A stretch of 64,000 nucleotides of DNA, taken from NCBI RefSeq assembly GCF_002221505.1, contig NZ_CP011036.1, forward strand, positions 1,054,001 to 1,118,000, read 5' to 3'. Origin of the DNA: Pseudoalteromonas nigrifaciens (GTDB lineage Bacteria > Pseudomonadota > Gammaproteobacteria > Enterobacterales > Alteromonadaceae). The translations under genes and the position numbers were made by a program. Within the stretch, counting starts at the first letter, position 1, and every line of letters begins with the position of its first letter. A model generated the notes under the pieces. That model was given only the letters and a program-made list of their open reading frames with translations, made no database searches and had not been told where the DNA came from. Below are positions 44,523-54,185 of the stretch, piece by piece.

Positions 44523-47183
44523 ATGGCAGAAGTAAATGTTGAAAAACTAGCCGGTGATATAGGTACAACTGTTGATAAATTGCTACAGCAGTTTTCACAA
44601 GCAGGTATCACTAAGCAAGCAGGCGAAAGCGTAACCGAAGCTGAAAAAGCGACGTTACTTGATCACTTAAGCAAGCAGCATGGCGGCACAGGTTCAGATG
44701 GCCCAGCGCGTATGACATTGCAACGTAAGAGCAAAAGCACATTAAGTGTGACTGGCTCAACGGGCAAAGCAAAGTCTGTTCAAGTTGAAGTTCGCAAAAC
44801 ACGTACCTACGTGAAGAAAAGCGCAATGGAGCAAGAGCAAGAAGAGCTACGCCTAGCCGCTGAAGAAAAACTGCGCCTTGAAGAGCAGCAAAAAGCTGCA
44901 CAAGAAGCCGCAGAATTGAAAGCGAAACAAGAGGCAGAACGTAAAGCGAAAGAAGACGCTGATCGTAAAGCTAAAGAAGAAGCTAAACGCAAAGCTGATG
45001 CAGAGCGTAAAGCGAAACAAAAGCAGATGACCCCAGAGCAAAGTGCTAAGTCTGAGAAAGATCGCATCGAAGCTGAGCGTCTGCAAAAAGAAGCAGAAGA
45101 GGCCGCATTGAAGAAAGCTGAAGAAGAAGCGAAACGTCAAGCAGAAGAAGCAAGAAAGCTAGCTGAAGAGAACTCAGCACGCTGGAAGAAAGAGGAAGAA
45201 GAGCGTAAGAAGCGTGAAGAAACATCTGATCACCACCTTACAACTTCTACTTACGCACGTGAAGCAGAAGATGTTGCTGATGCTCGTGATGAGCAAGGCA
45301 CACGCCGTGCGAAGAAAAAGAAAAAAGCGCCAGCAAAAGATAAATTTGCAGCGTCTAAAGGCCGTAATAAAGGCAAGTTAAAAGCACCTACATCGCTACA
45401 GCATGGTTTTACAAAACCAACTGCTGATGTTAAAAATGAAGTGCGTATTAGCGAAACAATTACAGTTGCAGAGCTTGCGTCACGCATGGCTGTTAAAGGC
45501 GCTGAAGTTGTAAAAACAATGATGAAAATGGGCGACATGGTTACTATTAACCAAGTGATTGACCAAGAAGCTGCACAACTTGTTGCAGAAGAAATGGGCC
45601 ACAAAGTTATCATTGTTAAAGAAAACGAATTAGAGCAAAAAGTACTAAACGATCGCCATGAAGATGGTAAGTCTGAGCCACGTGCACCAGTTGTAACTGT
45701 TATGGGTCACGTTGACCATGGTAAAACATCTACACTTGATTACATTCGTTCAGCTAAAGTAGCCTCAGGCGAAGCCGGTGGTATTACACAGCACATTGGT
45801 GCATACCATGTTGATGTTAATGGCAACATGATCACTTTCTTAGATACTCCGGGTCACGCCGCATTTACTTCAATGCGTGCTCGTGGTGCTCAAGCGACTG
45901 ATATCGTAATCCTAGTGGTTGCAGCAGATGATGGTGTTATGCCGCAAACTAAAGAAGCTGTACAGCATGCGCGTGCTGCTGGCGTTCCTTTAATCATTGC
46001 TGTAAACAAAATGGATAAAGAAGGCGTAGACCCAGATCGTGTTAAGAACGAGCTAGCTCAGCTTGACGTTATTCCAGAAGAATGGGGCGGCGATACGCAG
46101 TACGTTCATATCTCAGCTAAAACAGGTTTAGGTATTGATGAGCTTTTAGAAGCGGTATTAAACCAATCTGAACTACTAGAACTTACGGCTCCAACTGTTG
46201 GTATGGCTGCAGGTGTTGTTATTGAATCACGCTTAGATAAAGGCCGTGGTCCAGTTGCATCGATACTTGTTCAATCGGGTACGCTTAACCAAGGTGACAT
46301 TGTATTATGTGGTCTTGAGTATGGTCGTATTCGTGCAATGCGCGATGAAAACGGAAAAGACATTAAGTCTGCGGGTCCTTCTATTCCTGTAGAAATTTTA
46401 GGTCTTTCTGGTATTCCGGCTGCAGGCGACGAAGCAACTGTAGTTAAAGATGAGCGTAAAGCGCGTGAAGTTGCTTTATATCGTCAAGGTAAATTCCGTG
46501 ATGTTAAACTAGCGCGTCAACAAAAAGCTAAGCTTGAAAACATGTTTAGTCATATGACTGAAGGCGATGTGTCTGAAGTTAACGTGGTACTTAAAGCTGA
46601 CGTTCAAGGTTCAATCGAAGCAATTTCTGATTCACTAACTAAACTCTCTACTGATGAAGTGAAAGTGAAGATAGTAGGTTCAGGTGTTGGTGGTATTACC
46701 GAAACTGATGCAACACTTGCAGCAGCGTCTAACGCTATTGTGGTTGGCTTTAACGTTCGTGCTGATGCTTCTGCTCGTAAAGTAATTGAGTCTGAAAACT
46801 TAGACTTGCGTTACTACAGCGTAATCTACAGCTTGATTGACGAAGTTAAACAAGCAATGTCGGGTATGTTGGCACCAGAATTTAAGCAAGAGATTATTGG
46901 TCTTGCTCAGGTTCGTGACGTGTTTAAGTCTCCAAAAATTGGCGCAATTGCTGGTTGTATGGTTACTGAAGGTGTTATTAAACGTAGCGCTCCAATTCGT
47001 GTACTTCGTGATAACGTGGTTATCTACGAAGGTGAACTTGAGTCACTTCGTCGCTTTAAAGACGATGTTGCTGATGTTCGTAACGGCATGGAATGTGGTA
47101 TCGGCGTTAAGAACTACAATGACGTTCGTGTTGGCGACCAAATTGAAGTATTTGAAACAGTTGAAATACAACGTACTCTTTAA
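44523..47183 (+). CDS. infB: Translation initiation factor IF-2
   Basis: This 886-residue factor has an N-terminal IF2N domain, a long charged Lys/Glu/Ala coiled-coil region (about 100-260), a second IF2N domain, and the GTPase domain with [17 protein letters not shown] and NKMDK. The IF2 domains II-IV follow ([43 protein letters not shown]). ATG at 44523 is chosen because ACGGAGG precedes it and [15 protein letters not shown] is the family start; the frame begins 39 bp earlier inside nusA. It brings initiator tRNA, encoded upstream, to the 30S subunit. Confidence 0.95.
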   Translation: MAEVNVEKLAGDIGTTVDKLLQQFSQAGITKQAGESVTEAEKATLLDHLSKQHGGTGSDGPARMTLQRKSKSTLSVTGSTGKAKSVQVEVRKTRTYVKKSAMEQEQEELRLAAEEKLRLEEQQKAAQEAAELKAKQEAERKAKEDADRKAKEEAKRKADAERKAKQKQMTPEQSAKSEKDRIEAERLQKEAEEAALKKAEEEAKRQAEEARKLAEENSARWKKEEEERKKREETSDHHLTTSTYAREAEDVADARDEQGTRRAKKKKKAPAKDKFAASKGRNKGKLKAPTSLQHGFTKPTADVKNEVRISETITVAELASRMAVKGAEVVKTMMKMGDMVTINQVIDQEAAQLVAEEMGHKVIIVKENELEQKVLNDRHEDGKSEPRAPVVTVMGHVDHGKTSTLDYIRSAKVASGEAGGITQHIGAYHVDVNGNMITFLDTPGHAAFTSMRARGAQATDIVILVVAADDGVMPQTKEAVQHARAAGVPLIIAVNKMDKEGVDPDRVKNELAQLDVIPEEWGGDTQYVHISAKTGLGIDELLEAVLNQSELLELTAPTVGMAAGVVIESRLDKGRGPVASILVQSGTLNQGDIVLCGLEYGRIRAMRDENGKDIKSAGPSIPVEILGLSGIPAAGDEATVVKDERKAREVALYRQGKFRDVKLARQQKAKLENMFSHMTEGDVSEVNVVLKADVQGSIEAISDSLTKLSTDEVKVKIVGSGVGGITETDATLAAASNAIVVGFNVRADASARKVIESENLDLRYYSVIYSLIDEVKQAMSGMLAPEFKQEIIGLAQVRDVFKSPKIGAIAGCMVTEGVIKRSAPIRVLRDNVVIYEGELESLRRFKDDVADVRNGMECGIGVKNYNDVRVGDQIEVFETVEIQRTL

Positions 47184-47204
47184 TTGTTAGCTAGCTAGAC
47201 TAAT

Positions 47205-47227
47205 AAATGGGGGCTTAGCCCCCATTT
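47205..47227 (+). terminator. Strong hairpin between infB and rbfA
   Basis: AAATGGGGGC-TTA-GCCCCCATTT is a perfect 10-bp stem starting 22 bp after the infB stop. It is followed by GTGTATCC, not a T run, so it more likely gives partial termination, RNase processing or 3' protection. Confidence 0.5.
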
Positions 47228-47292
47228 GTGTATCCATTATTTAATTAACTTATTATTATATTCCAATAGGTTATGATTTTAGGACAAATGCA

Positions 47293-47793
47293 ATGAGAGA
47301 ATTTTCTCGTACAGATCGTGTTGCTCAGCAAATTCAAAAAGAAATTGCGGTAATTTTACAACGCGAAATAAAAGATCCACGCTTAGGTATGGTGACAGTG
47401 TCAGCGGTAGAAGTATCGCGCGATTTATCTTATGCGAAAATATTCATTACGGTATTTAATACGCAAGATGATAATGCAGCGAAGCAAAGTGCAAACGTAC
47501 TTAACGAAGCGACCGGTTATATCCGCTCGTTACTAGGTAAGCGTATTCGTGCACGTATTATGCCTGAGTTAAAGTTTTTAGTTGATAACTCACTAATGGA
47601 AGGTATGCGTATATCTAACTTAGTTGATTCCATTATTCGCGAAGACAACGCTAAACATGTTGCAGATGAAACAGATGTTGAAGACAGCACTGATCATGAA
47701 GATGACGTAACTAACAGCGAAGATGAGACTAAGCACGTAGATATTGATACAGATAGCGAAGAAGGCACTAATACAGATGGCAAAGCGCAGTAA
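47293..47793 (+). CDS. rbfA: Ribosome-binding factor A with acidic C-terminal extension
   Basis: This 166-residue protein has a KH-like core ([65 protein letters not shown]) that helps 30S maturation near the 5' end of 16S rRNA. The core ends near residue 118; the last ~48 residues are an Asp/Glu/Thr-rich extension absent from the shorter family members. Its 3' end overlaps truB by 17 bp. Confidence 0.92.
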   Translation: MREFSRTDRVAQQIQKEIAVILQREIKDPRLGMVTVSAVEVSRDLSYAKIFITVFNTQDDNAAKQSANVLNEATGYIRSLLGKRIRARIMPELKFLVDNSLMEGMRISNLVDSIIREDNAKHVADETDVEDSTDHEDDVTNSEDETKHVDIDTDSEEGTNTDGKAQ

Positions 47794-48736
47794 AGGCCGT
47801 CCAGTTGACGGTATTTTGTTGTTAAACAAACCAATTGGCATTTCATCAAATAAAGCACTACAGCAAACAAAAGGTGTGTACTTTGCACAAAAGGCGGGGC
47901 ACACAGGTGCGCTAGATCCATTGGCAACCGGTATGCTGCCTATTTGCTTTGGTGAGGCAACCAAGTTTACACAGTTTTTACTCGATACAGACAAAACCTA
48001 TGTGGTACGCGCTAAATTAGGCGAGAGAACAACGACATCAGATTCTGATGGTGAAATTGTTAGCACTAAAGATGTAAATGTAACGCGTGAACAACTGATT
48101 AAAGAAATTGCCGCTTTTGTTGGTGAGTCAGATCAGTACCCGTCAATGTACTCGGCGCTTAAGTATCAAGGTAGGCCTTTATATAAGTATGCACGCGAGG
48201 GTATTGAAGTACCACGTAAATGCAGAAAAATAAACGTGTTTAGCTTAACGTTTGACGAATTTGATGAAGTGAATAACGTAATACAAATGACGGCGCATGT
48301 ATCTAAAGGCACCTACATTCGTACTATTGTTGACGACTTAGGTGAAAAGCTAGGTTGTGGCGCACACGTTATTATGCTGCACCGCACTGCGGTTGGTCAA
48401 TATCCTGCAGAAAAAATGGTGTCGCTAGATGAAATTGAAGCGTTATTAGCAAAAGCTAAAGACGAAGAAGTTGCACCTTCTACTTATTTAGACGCGTTGT
48501 TATTGCCACTCGATACAGCTTTAGTTGATTTACCGGTTGTTGAGATAAGTAAAGAGCAGGGCAGTATTTTTAGTCACGGCCAAGCAATAGACCTTGATAT
48601 AGATTTGCCTGAAGGCGTAATTAAGGTTGTAGCTGACGGTATTTTTATTGGTACAGGCGAGCGTAATGCCAGCGGCCATTTAAAAGTTAAACGTGGCTTG
48701 GCCAGCCAACAAGATGATTATGTAAAACCCGAATAA
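47777..48736 (+). CDS. truB: tRNA pseudouridine(55) synthase TruB
   Basis: This 319-residue enzyme makes pseudouridine 55 in the T-loop of tRNAs. The catalytic Asp is in [24 protein letters not shown]; other family motifs are [29 protein letters not shown] and [21 protein letters not shown], followed by the C-terminal PUA-like part. ATG at 47777 matches the family start; an upstream ATG 33 bp earlier lies in rbfA. Confidence 0.94.
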   Translation: MAKRSKGRPVDGILLLNKPIGISSNKALQQTKGVYFAQKAGHTGALDPLATGMLPICFGEATKFTQFLLDTDKTYVVRAKLGERTTTSDSDGEIVSTKDVNVTREQLIKEIAAFVGESDQYPSMYSALKYQGRPLYKYAREGIEVPRKCRKINVFSLTFDEFDEVNNVIQMTAHVSKGTYIRTIVDDLGEKLGCGAHVIMLHRTAVGQYPAEKMVSLDEIEALLAKAKDEEVAPSTYLDALLLPLDTALVDLPVVEISKEQGSIFSHGQAIDLDIDLPEGVIKVVADGIFIGTGERNASGHLKVKRGLASQQDDYVKPE

Positions 48737-48789
48737 ATAGTTGCTTTAAATATTTTCAGCAGCTTATTTATATTGATGGGATAATTAAC

Positions 48790-48817
48790 TTGTAGTTATT
48801 TGTACAATTGGTAGAAT
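48790..48817 (+). promoter_or_regulatory. rpsO promoter
   Basis: TTGTAG (48790-48795) and TAGAAT (48812-48817) with a 16-bp spacer are followed by ACGCCCGC, a G+C-rich discriminator. The leader of about 65 nt could carry the autoregulatory site that ribosomal protein S15 uses in E. coli. Confidence 0.6.
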
Positions 48818-48890
48818 ACGCCCGCTTAATCGTTTTGGCTGAATTAGTGATCGGCTAAAGCACCTTTTAAATTTAATTTTTGGAGTTATT

Positions 48891-49160
48891 ATGTCACTAA
48901 GCAATCAAGAAAAAATCGATATCATTGCTAAATTCGCACGTGCTGAAGGCGACACTGGTTCACCTGAAGTACAAGTAGCATTACTTACTTTTGATATCAA
49001 CAAGCTTCAAGGTCACTTTGCTGATCACAAGCATGACTTCCATTCACGTCGTGGTCTGCTTCGCAAAGTTAGCCAACGTCGTAAATTGCTTGATTACCTT
49101 AAAGGTAAAGACATCACGCGTTATACTGCGTTAATCAAAGAACTTGGCCTACGTCGCTAA
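48891..49160 (+). CDS. rpsO: 30S ribosomal protein S15
   Basis: This 89-residue protein matches the universal S15 pattern: start [52 protein letters not shown] and a basic tail ending [13 protein letters not shown]. It binds the central domain of 16S rRNA early in assembly. TGGAG precedes the ATG. It has its own promoter and a terminator ahead of pnp. Confidence 0.97.
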
Positions 49161-49173
49161 GCACTTGATTATC

Positions 49174-49202
49174 AAAAAAGGAGCTTTTTAGCTCCTTTTT
49201 TT
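49174..49202 (+). terminator. Rho-independent terminator after rpsO
   Basis: AAAAAGGAGCT and AGCTCCTTTTT pair around TTTT and end in about seven T, 14 bp after the stop. Confidence 0.88.
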
Positions 49203-49510
49203 GTGCCTAAAATTCAGCACGACGTTTTATAAACACCTTGAATTATAAAATAAAACCTCCATTTAATAGGTAAGCAAAGGTCGTCATTTTTAGCCTTCAT
49301 AAGGCTTAGCTTTTATCTAATAGCTAGACTCGCATTCTAACGGCGCTTTGGTATATACTATGCGCGTAGCTAAAAAGGTTTAGTTACGTTTATTTACGTC
49401 ATCGCCAATTGTAGTACTTAATTGATTTTAAAATAAATACAATTATGTACTGTAATTGGTACTTAGATGACAACTTAAAAACATTTTAAAACATTTAAGG
49501 AATATTTTAA
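49203..49510 (+). promoter_or_regulatory. pnp upstream region and leader
   Basis: This 308-bp noncoding region precedes pnp. TATACT at 49354-49359 followed by ATGCGCG is the best -10 candidate, without a good -35, and would give a leader of about 145 nt. In enterobacteria the pnp leader is cut by RNase III and controlled by PNPase itself; whether that holds here is not shown. No gene is seen. Confidence 0.4.
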
Positions 49511-51637
49511 GTGCAAGCAATTATTAAAGAATTTCAACTAGGTCAACACACAGTGACACTAGAAACTGGTGCAATCGCTCGTCAAGCAGACGGCGCTGTA
49601 CTTGCAAGCATTGGCGACACTTCAGTACTTGTTACTGTTGTTGGTAAACGTGAAGCGCAACCAGGCCAAGACTTTTTCCCACTAACAGTTAACTACCAAG
49701 AGCGTATGTACGCTGCTGGTCGTATCCCTGGTGGTTTCTTAAAGCGCGAAGGTCGTCCTAACGATGGCGAAACACTTATTGCACGTCTTATTGACCGTCC
49801 AATTCGTCCACTTTTCCCAAGTGGTTTTGTAAACGAAGTACAAGTTATTGCTACTGTTGTTTCTGTTAACCCTGAAATTCAACCTGATATGGTTGCGTTA
49901 ATTGGTACTTCAGCTGCACTTGCTATCTCTGGTATTCCGTTCAGTGGTCCAATTGGTGCTACTCGCGTTGGTTACATCGACGGCGAATACGTACTAAACC
50001 CAACACTAAAAGAGCTAGAAGAAAGCAAGCTAGACTTAGTTGTTGCTGGTACTGATAACGCAGTATTAATGGTTGAGTCAGAAGCAGACGTACTTGCAGA
50101 AGACATTATGCTAGGTGCGGTTGTTTATGGCCATGAGCAAGCTCAAGCGATCATTACAGCAATTAAAGAATTTAAAGCAGAAGCAGGCAAGCCTACTTGG
50201 GATTGGACTGCACCAGCTAAAAACGTATCACTTGAAGAAAAAGTAGCGTCTATTGCTGCTGATAAAGTGGGCGAAGCTTACCGCATTACAGATAAAGTAG
50301 CGCGTAAAGAAGCACTTGGCGTAGCTAAAGATGAAGTTGTTGCTGTATTAACAAGCGAACTTGCTGAAGGCGAGTCTTTAGATAAGCAAGAAATTGGTAA
50401 AATCTTCGGTTCACTTGAGAAGAAAATCGTTCGTGGCCGTATCGCTGCTGGCGAAAAGCGTATCGATGGTCGTGAACCAGATATGATTCGTGCACTTGAC
50501 GTAATGACTGGCGTATTACCGCGTACTCACGGTTCTGCTATCTTTACTCGTGGCGAAACTCAAGCACTTGTAACAGCTACACTTGGTACAGAGCGTGATT
50601 CACAGTTAATCGACGATTTAACTGGCACGCATAAAAACCACTTTATGCTTAACTACAACTTCCCTCCTTTTTGTGTAGGCGAAACTGGTTTTGTTGGTTC
50701 TCCTAAGCGTCGTGAAATCGGCCATGGTAACCTTGCTAAGCGTGGTATTGCAGCAGTAATGCCAACATTGACTGAATTCCCATATTCAATCCGTGTAGTA
50801 TCTGAAATCACTGAATCAAACGGTTCATCTTCAATGGCTTCTGTGTGTGGTACTTCACTTGCACTTATGAATGCTGGTGTACCAATTAAAGCGTCTGTTG
50901 CGGGTATCGCAATGGGTCTAGTTAAAGAAGACGATAAGTTTGTTGTACTTTCTGACATCTTAGGTGATGAAGATCACTTAGGCGACATGGACTTTAAAGT
51001 TGCGGGTACTGCTGGCGGTATTACAGCACTACAAATGGACATTAAGATTGAAGGTATCACTCAAGAAATCATGCAAATTGCGCTTAAACAAGCAAAAGCT
51101 GCACGTTTACATATCTTAGAAGTGATGGACAAAGCAATTTCTGCACCGTCTGAAGAGCTTTCTCAGTTTGCTCCACGTATTTATACTATGAAGATCCCAC
51201 AGAAGAAAATCGCTGAAGTTATTGGTAAAGGTGGCGCAACAATTCGTCAACTTACTGAAGAAACTGGCACAACGATTGAAATCGGTGATGATGGCACAAT
51301 CAAAATTGCAGCAACTGACGGCGAAAGCGCAGCAAATGCAATTAGCCGCATTGAGCAATTAACTGCTGAGCTTGAAGTAGGTACTATTTACGAAGGTAAA
51401 GTTGTACGTATTGTTGATTTTGGTGCGTTTGTAAATATTCTTCCTGGTAAAGATGGTCTAGTACATATTTCGCAAATTAGTACTGAGCGTGTTAATAACG
51501 TGACTGATCACCTTTCTGAAGGTCAAGAAGTTAAAGTTAAAGTACTAGAAGTAGACCGCCAAGGCCGTGTACGTCTAAGTATTAAAGAAGCAATGGAATC
51601 TGCAGCACCTGCAGCTGATGCGCCAACTGACGCATAA
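49511..51637 (+). CDS. pnp: Polyribonucleotide nucleotidyltransferase (PNPase)
   Basis: This 708-residue enzyme has two RNase PH domains (the second holding the active site in FNVLG-like [14 protein letters not shown] and [17 protein letters not shown]), a KH domain ([26 protein letters not shown]) and an S1 domain ([23 protein letters not shown]). It degrades RNA 3' to 5' using phosphate and is part of the degradosome. It starts with GTG, preceded by TAAGGAA. A strong terminator follows. Confidence 0.96.
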   Translation: MQAIIKEFQLGQHTVTLETGAIARQADGAVLASIGDTSVLVTVVGKREAQPGQDFFPLTVNYQERMYAAGRIPGGFLKREGRPNDGETLIARLIDRPIRPLFPSGFVNEVQVIATVVSVNPEIQPDMVALIGTSAALAISGIPFSGPIGATRVGYIDGEYVLNPTLKELEESKLDLVVAGTDNAVLMVESEADVLAEDIMLGAVVYGHEQAQAIITAIKEFKAEAGKPTWDWTAPAKNVSLEEKVASIAADKVGEAYRITDKVARKEALGVAKDEVVAVLTSELAEGESLDKQEIGKIFGSLEKKIVRGRIAAGEKRIDGREPDMIRALDVMTGVLPRTHGSAIFTRGETQALVTATLGTERDSQLIDDLTGTHKNHFMLNYNFPPFCVGETGFVGSPKRREIGHGNLAKRGIAAVMPTLTEFPYSIRVVSEITESNGSSSMASVCGTSLALMNAGVPIKASVAGIAMGLVKEDDKFVVLSDILGDEDHLGDMDFKVAGTAGGITALQMDIKIEGITQEIMQIALKQAKAARLHILEVMDKAISAPSEELSQFAPRIYTMKIPQKKIAEVIGKGGATIRQLTEETGTTIEIGDDGTIKIAATDGESAANAISRIEQLTAELEVGTIYEGKVVRIVDFGAFVNILPGKDGLVHISQISTERVNNVTDHLSEGQEVKVKVLEVDRQGRVRLSIKEAMESAAPAADAPTDA

Positions 51638-51676
51638 TTGCTAATACTTAATCCGGTTATATTTACTGGATAACAT

Positions 51677-51704
51677 AAAAAGGGGCTGTTTAGCCCCTTT
51701 TTTT
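51677..51704 (+). terminator. Rho-independent terminator after pnp
   Basis: AAAAAGGGGCT and AGCCCCTTTTT pair around GTTT and run into seven T, 39 bp after the pnp stop. Confidence 0.88.
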
Positions 51705-51891
51705 ATGCTTTAATGAAACTAACTGCTTATAGCAATTGAATTTAAAGTTAATTATTTTAAGCGCTTAAGTTGAATGGATATCATTATTTTAAAGCGTTAA
51801 ATAATTTATTAGCTAAACGCAGTTAATATGAACCTTACTAGACATCGCATGTCTTATTTATTTGCTACTTACCTTGGTATTAAGGATTTTA

Positions 51892-52770
51892 ATGACACTC
51901 AAACATTTAGCCTTGGCATCTTTTACTATTTTGTCTTTAAGCGCGTGCCAAAGCACTTCAAAAGCTGAGTCAATGCCGATTGTTAATGTGCCTTTTACTG
52001 CGCCTCTCGCCTCTGATTTTAGAAGTGAAATTGCAATTGCACGTTATTCAGAGCTACTAAATAGAGTAGATCTAAGCCCTGAGCAACAAGCAAAACTTTA
52101 TTATGATCGGGGTGTATTATTTGACAGTTTAGGCATGACCACGTTGTCGCGAATTGACTTTAATCGTGCTGTTAAATTAAAACCAGATTTAGCCGAGGTG
52201 TATAATTTTTTAGGTATTCAACATACCTTAATGCAGCAGTATGAAAAAGCCTATGAACTTTTTGATTCAGCCCTTGAGCTTAACGAAGAACATGAATATG
52301 CGTATTTAAATCGTGGTATTGCACTGTACTATGGCGACAGAGCAGAGCTTGCACAAAACGATTTTAATGAGTTTTTAGCGCGCTCTCCAAACGATCCTTA
52401 CCGTGTGTTATGGCTTTTTTTAGCGCAAGCACAGGATGATAAAGTTAAAGCACTTAGTGTGCTTAAAACCAATGCTAAAGCACTTGATGAATCGCAATGG
52501 GCGTATCAGTTAATTGCGCTTTACCTGGGCGATATTAGCGAACATGATTTTTTATCTGTTATTAGTGATGGGGTTAAATCAGAGCAAGAATACGCACAGC
52601 GATTATGCGAGGCTTACTTTTATTTGGCAAAATCGCATCAAGCAGCAGGTAATATTAATTTAGCCGCTGATTATTTTAAGCTGGCACTGGCTACCAACGT
52701 GCATGAGTTTATTGAATATAAATATGCGCGATTAGAACTTGAGCTGATGACAGGTGTTGACGAAAGCTAA
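51892..52770 (+). CDS. nlpI: NlpI-like TPR lipoprotein
   Basis: This 292-residue protein starts with a lipoprotein signal peptide whose lipobox is LSAC, with the lipidated Cys at residue 19. TPR repeats follow at about 60-190 (QAKLYYDRGVLFDSLGMTTLSRIDFNRAVKLKPDLAEVYNFLG is covered by two of them). NlpI is an outer-membrane adaptor for peptidoglycan hydrolases and for the protease Prc. Its place next to pnp is the same as in E. coli. ATG at 51892 is chosen because it gives the signal peptide; the frame extends 30 bp upstream. A 17-bp overlap joins it to the next gene. Confidence 0.9.
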   Translation: MTLKHLALASFTILSLSACQSTSKAESMPIVNVPFTAPLASDFRSEIAIARYSELLNRVDLSPEQQAKLYYDRGVLFDSLGMTTLSRIDFNRAVKLKPDLAEVYNFLGIQHTLMQQYEKAYELFDSALELNEEHEYAYLNRGIALYYGDRAELAQNDFNEFLARSPNDPYRVLWLFLAQAQDDKVKALSVLKTNAKALDESQWAYQLIALYLGDISEHDFLSVISDGVKSEQEYAQRLCEAYFYLAKSHQAAGNINLAADYFKLALATNVHEFIEYKYARLELELMTGVDES

Positions 52771-53929
52771 GCGTTATAAACTAGCGGTAGTATTACTGTG
52801 TAGCCTATTAATTAGTGGCTCGAGTAATCATGCTAACAGTATTGGCTTTTGGCAAGTTTTAAATGCCAAGGCCAATATAATACAAAGTTATTGGCTATTT
52901 CCTGATTATTTTTCTCTGCATTTACAGCAACTCCCTGATATTGCGCTCGCTTCATTAGCGCGAAATAAAATACCTGCCGCGCAATATAGATATTCACTTA
53001 AATTATTAAAAAATAACCATACCGATACTGCAAAGTTATTTTGGCAAAAAAACACCCATACTATGAGTGAGTCAAAACGCCAAGCATTAGCGATGGAGTT
53101 ATTAGCTCAATCTCAATGGGGCGATCTTAAATTATTGGCAAAGCAGGGGTTATTGCCTGAGGGAGATGCATTAAATCATCTTAAACTGCAAACAACTCAG
53201 CCTTATAGCAGCCTGCCCACAGCGTTTATGCAGCGCCTTGGTTTTTTATCATTGAGTTCAGAGGTTAAAGCGGATGAACAATGTTTGTTTAACGTGTTAA
53301 TGATGAGCGATCACCGTAGCGGGTTATATAAGCTCGCTAAACTTATAAAGCAATACAATAAGCGCCCTGAGCCCAGTGCTGGGGTTTTTTGTTTATCGCA
53401 ACCGATTTATGTTGGCGGTGCTATTAATTGTAGTAGTGCAGCAAATAAAATGGCGCAGTGCGATTGGCAAACCGCTAGGCTAAAAAAACAGCTTCCTACT
53501 GATTTTGACTTTATAGTAATGATGCCCAAGCAGGGAAGTGCAAATGTGCGCAGTGGCATTATGCAATTAAATTCAAAAGCAGGTTACCAAGTGTTTTTAC
53601 ATGAGTTAATGCACTTTAATGGTTTTGAGGATGAATACGCGCTACCAAAAACGAAGCAAGCTTGGCTGTGTGCACAAAGTGGTTTTGTGGCACCTAATTT
53701 GTTTTTAGCAAATAGCGAAGCTACCCCACCAGTAGGTTGGTATAAAAGCCAGAGCTGCCAGCAAGGGGCCGTGGCTTATAAGCCCAGTGAAGCTTGGTCT
53801 ATTATGCAATATCAGCAGTTAGCTCTCTCAGCGCAATACAGAGCGTTGTGGCAAGCACACATAAATACCCATTTTACAGTGTTTCCTCGTTTTAACTCCT
53901 TCATGGAACGCTCAATAACGCCACGCTAA
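52754..53929 (+). CDS. Exported metallopeptidase-like protein of unknown family
   Basis: I do not recognise a named family. The 391-residue product has a signal peptide (KLAVVLLCSLLISGSSNHANS) and, at residues 283-295, HELMHFNGFEDEY: HExxH followed by Gly290 and Asp293, the spacing of HExxHxxGxxH/D metzincin sites; DEY also recalls M64 peptidases. Two Cys-rich stretches at about 187-226 may form disulfides. The start is GTG at 52754, inside the last codons of nlpI, so its translation depends on that gene. It probably works in the periplasm alongside NlpI. Confidence 0.65.
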   Translation: MLTKAKRYKLAVVLLCSLLISGSSNHANSIGFWQVLNAKANIIQSYWLFPDYFSLHLQQLPDIALASLARNKIPAAQYRYSLKLLKNNHTDTAKLFWQKNTHTMSESKRQALAMELLAQSQWGDLKLLAKQGLLPEGDALNHLKLQTTQPYSSLPTAFMQRLGFLSLSSEVKADEQCLFNVLMMSDHRSGLYKLAKLIKQYNKRPEPSAGVFCLSQPIYVGGAINCSSAANKMAQCDWQTARLKKQLPTDFDFIVMMPKQGSANVRSGIMQLNSKAGYQVFLHELMHFNGFEDEYALPKTKQAWLCAQSGFVAPNLFLANSEATPPVGWYKSQSCQQGAVAYKPSEAWSIMQYQQLALSAQYRALWQAHINTHFTVFPRFNSFMERSITPR

Positions 53930-54185
53930 ATTTTAAAGTCTTTGCTCTAAGGCGTATGAAAAGCGAACATAGTTGATATTGTTGCATTAATTTATATATA
54001 AATTTGCTTGATAATTATGCAGCTAGAGGCGCTTTCTATAGACAAAAACGGCGTTTATCAGTATAACTATACGTATTAATGCTGTTAAAAAAGCAGACCA
54101 CAAAAGCTAATGCCCAAGTCACTTTGGTAATTAACTATAACGAATAGCGTATTGATAAATTTATGATTTTAAAAGGTCCTTTACT

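Noticed and set aside
44611..45140. Overlapping antisense frames within infB
   Set aside because: They mirror the Lys/Glu/Ala-rich region of IF-2 and have Ser/Phe/Leu-rich products with no sign of selection as genes.
46837..47190. 117-codon plus-strand frame near the end of infB
   Set aside because: It overlaps the well-conserved C-terminal domain of IF-2 in another frame and has no ribosome binding site.
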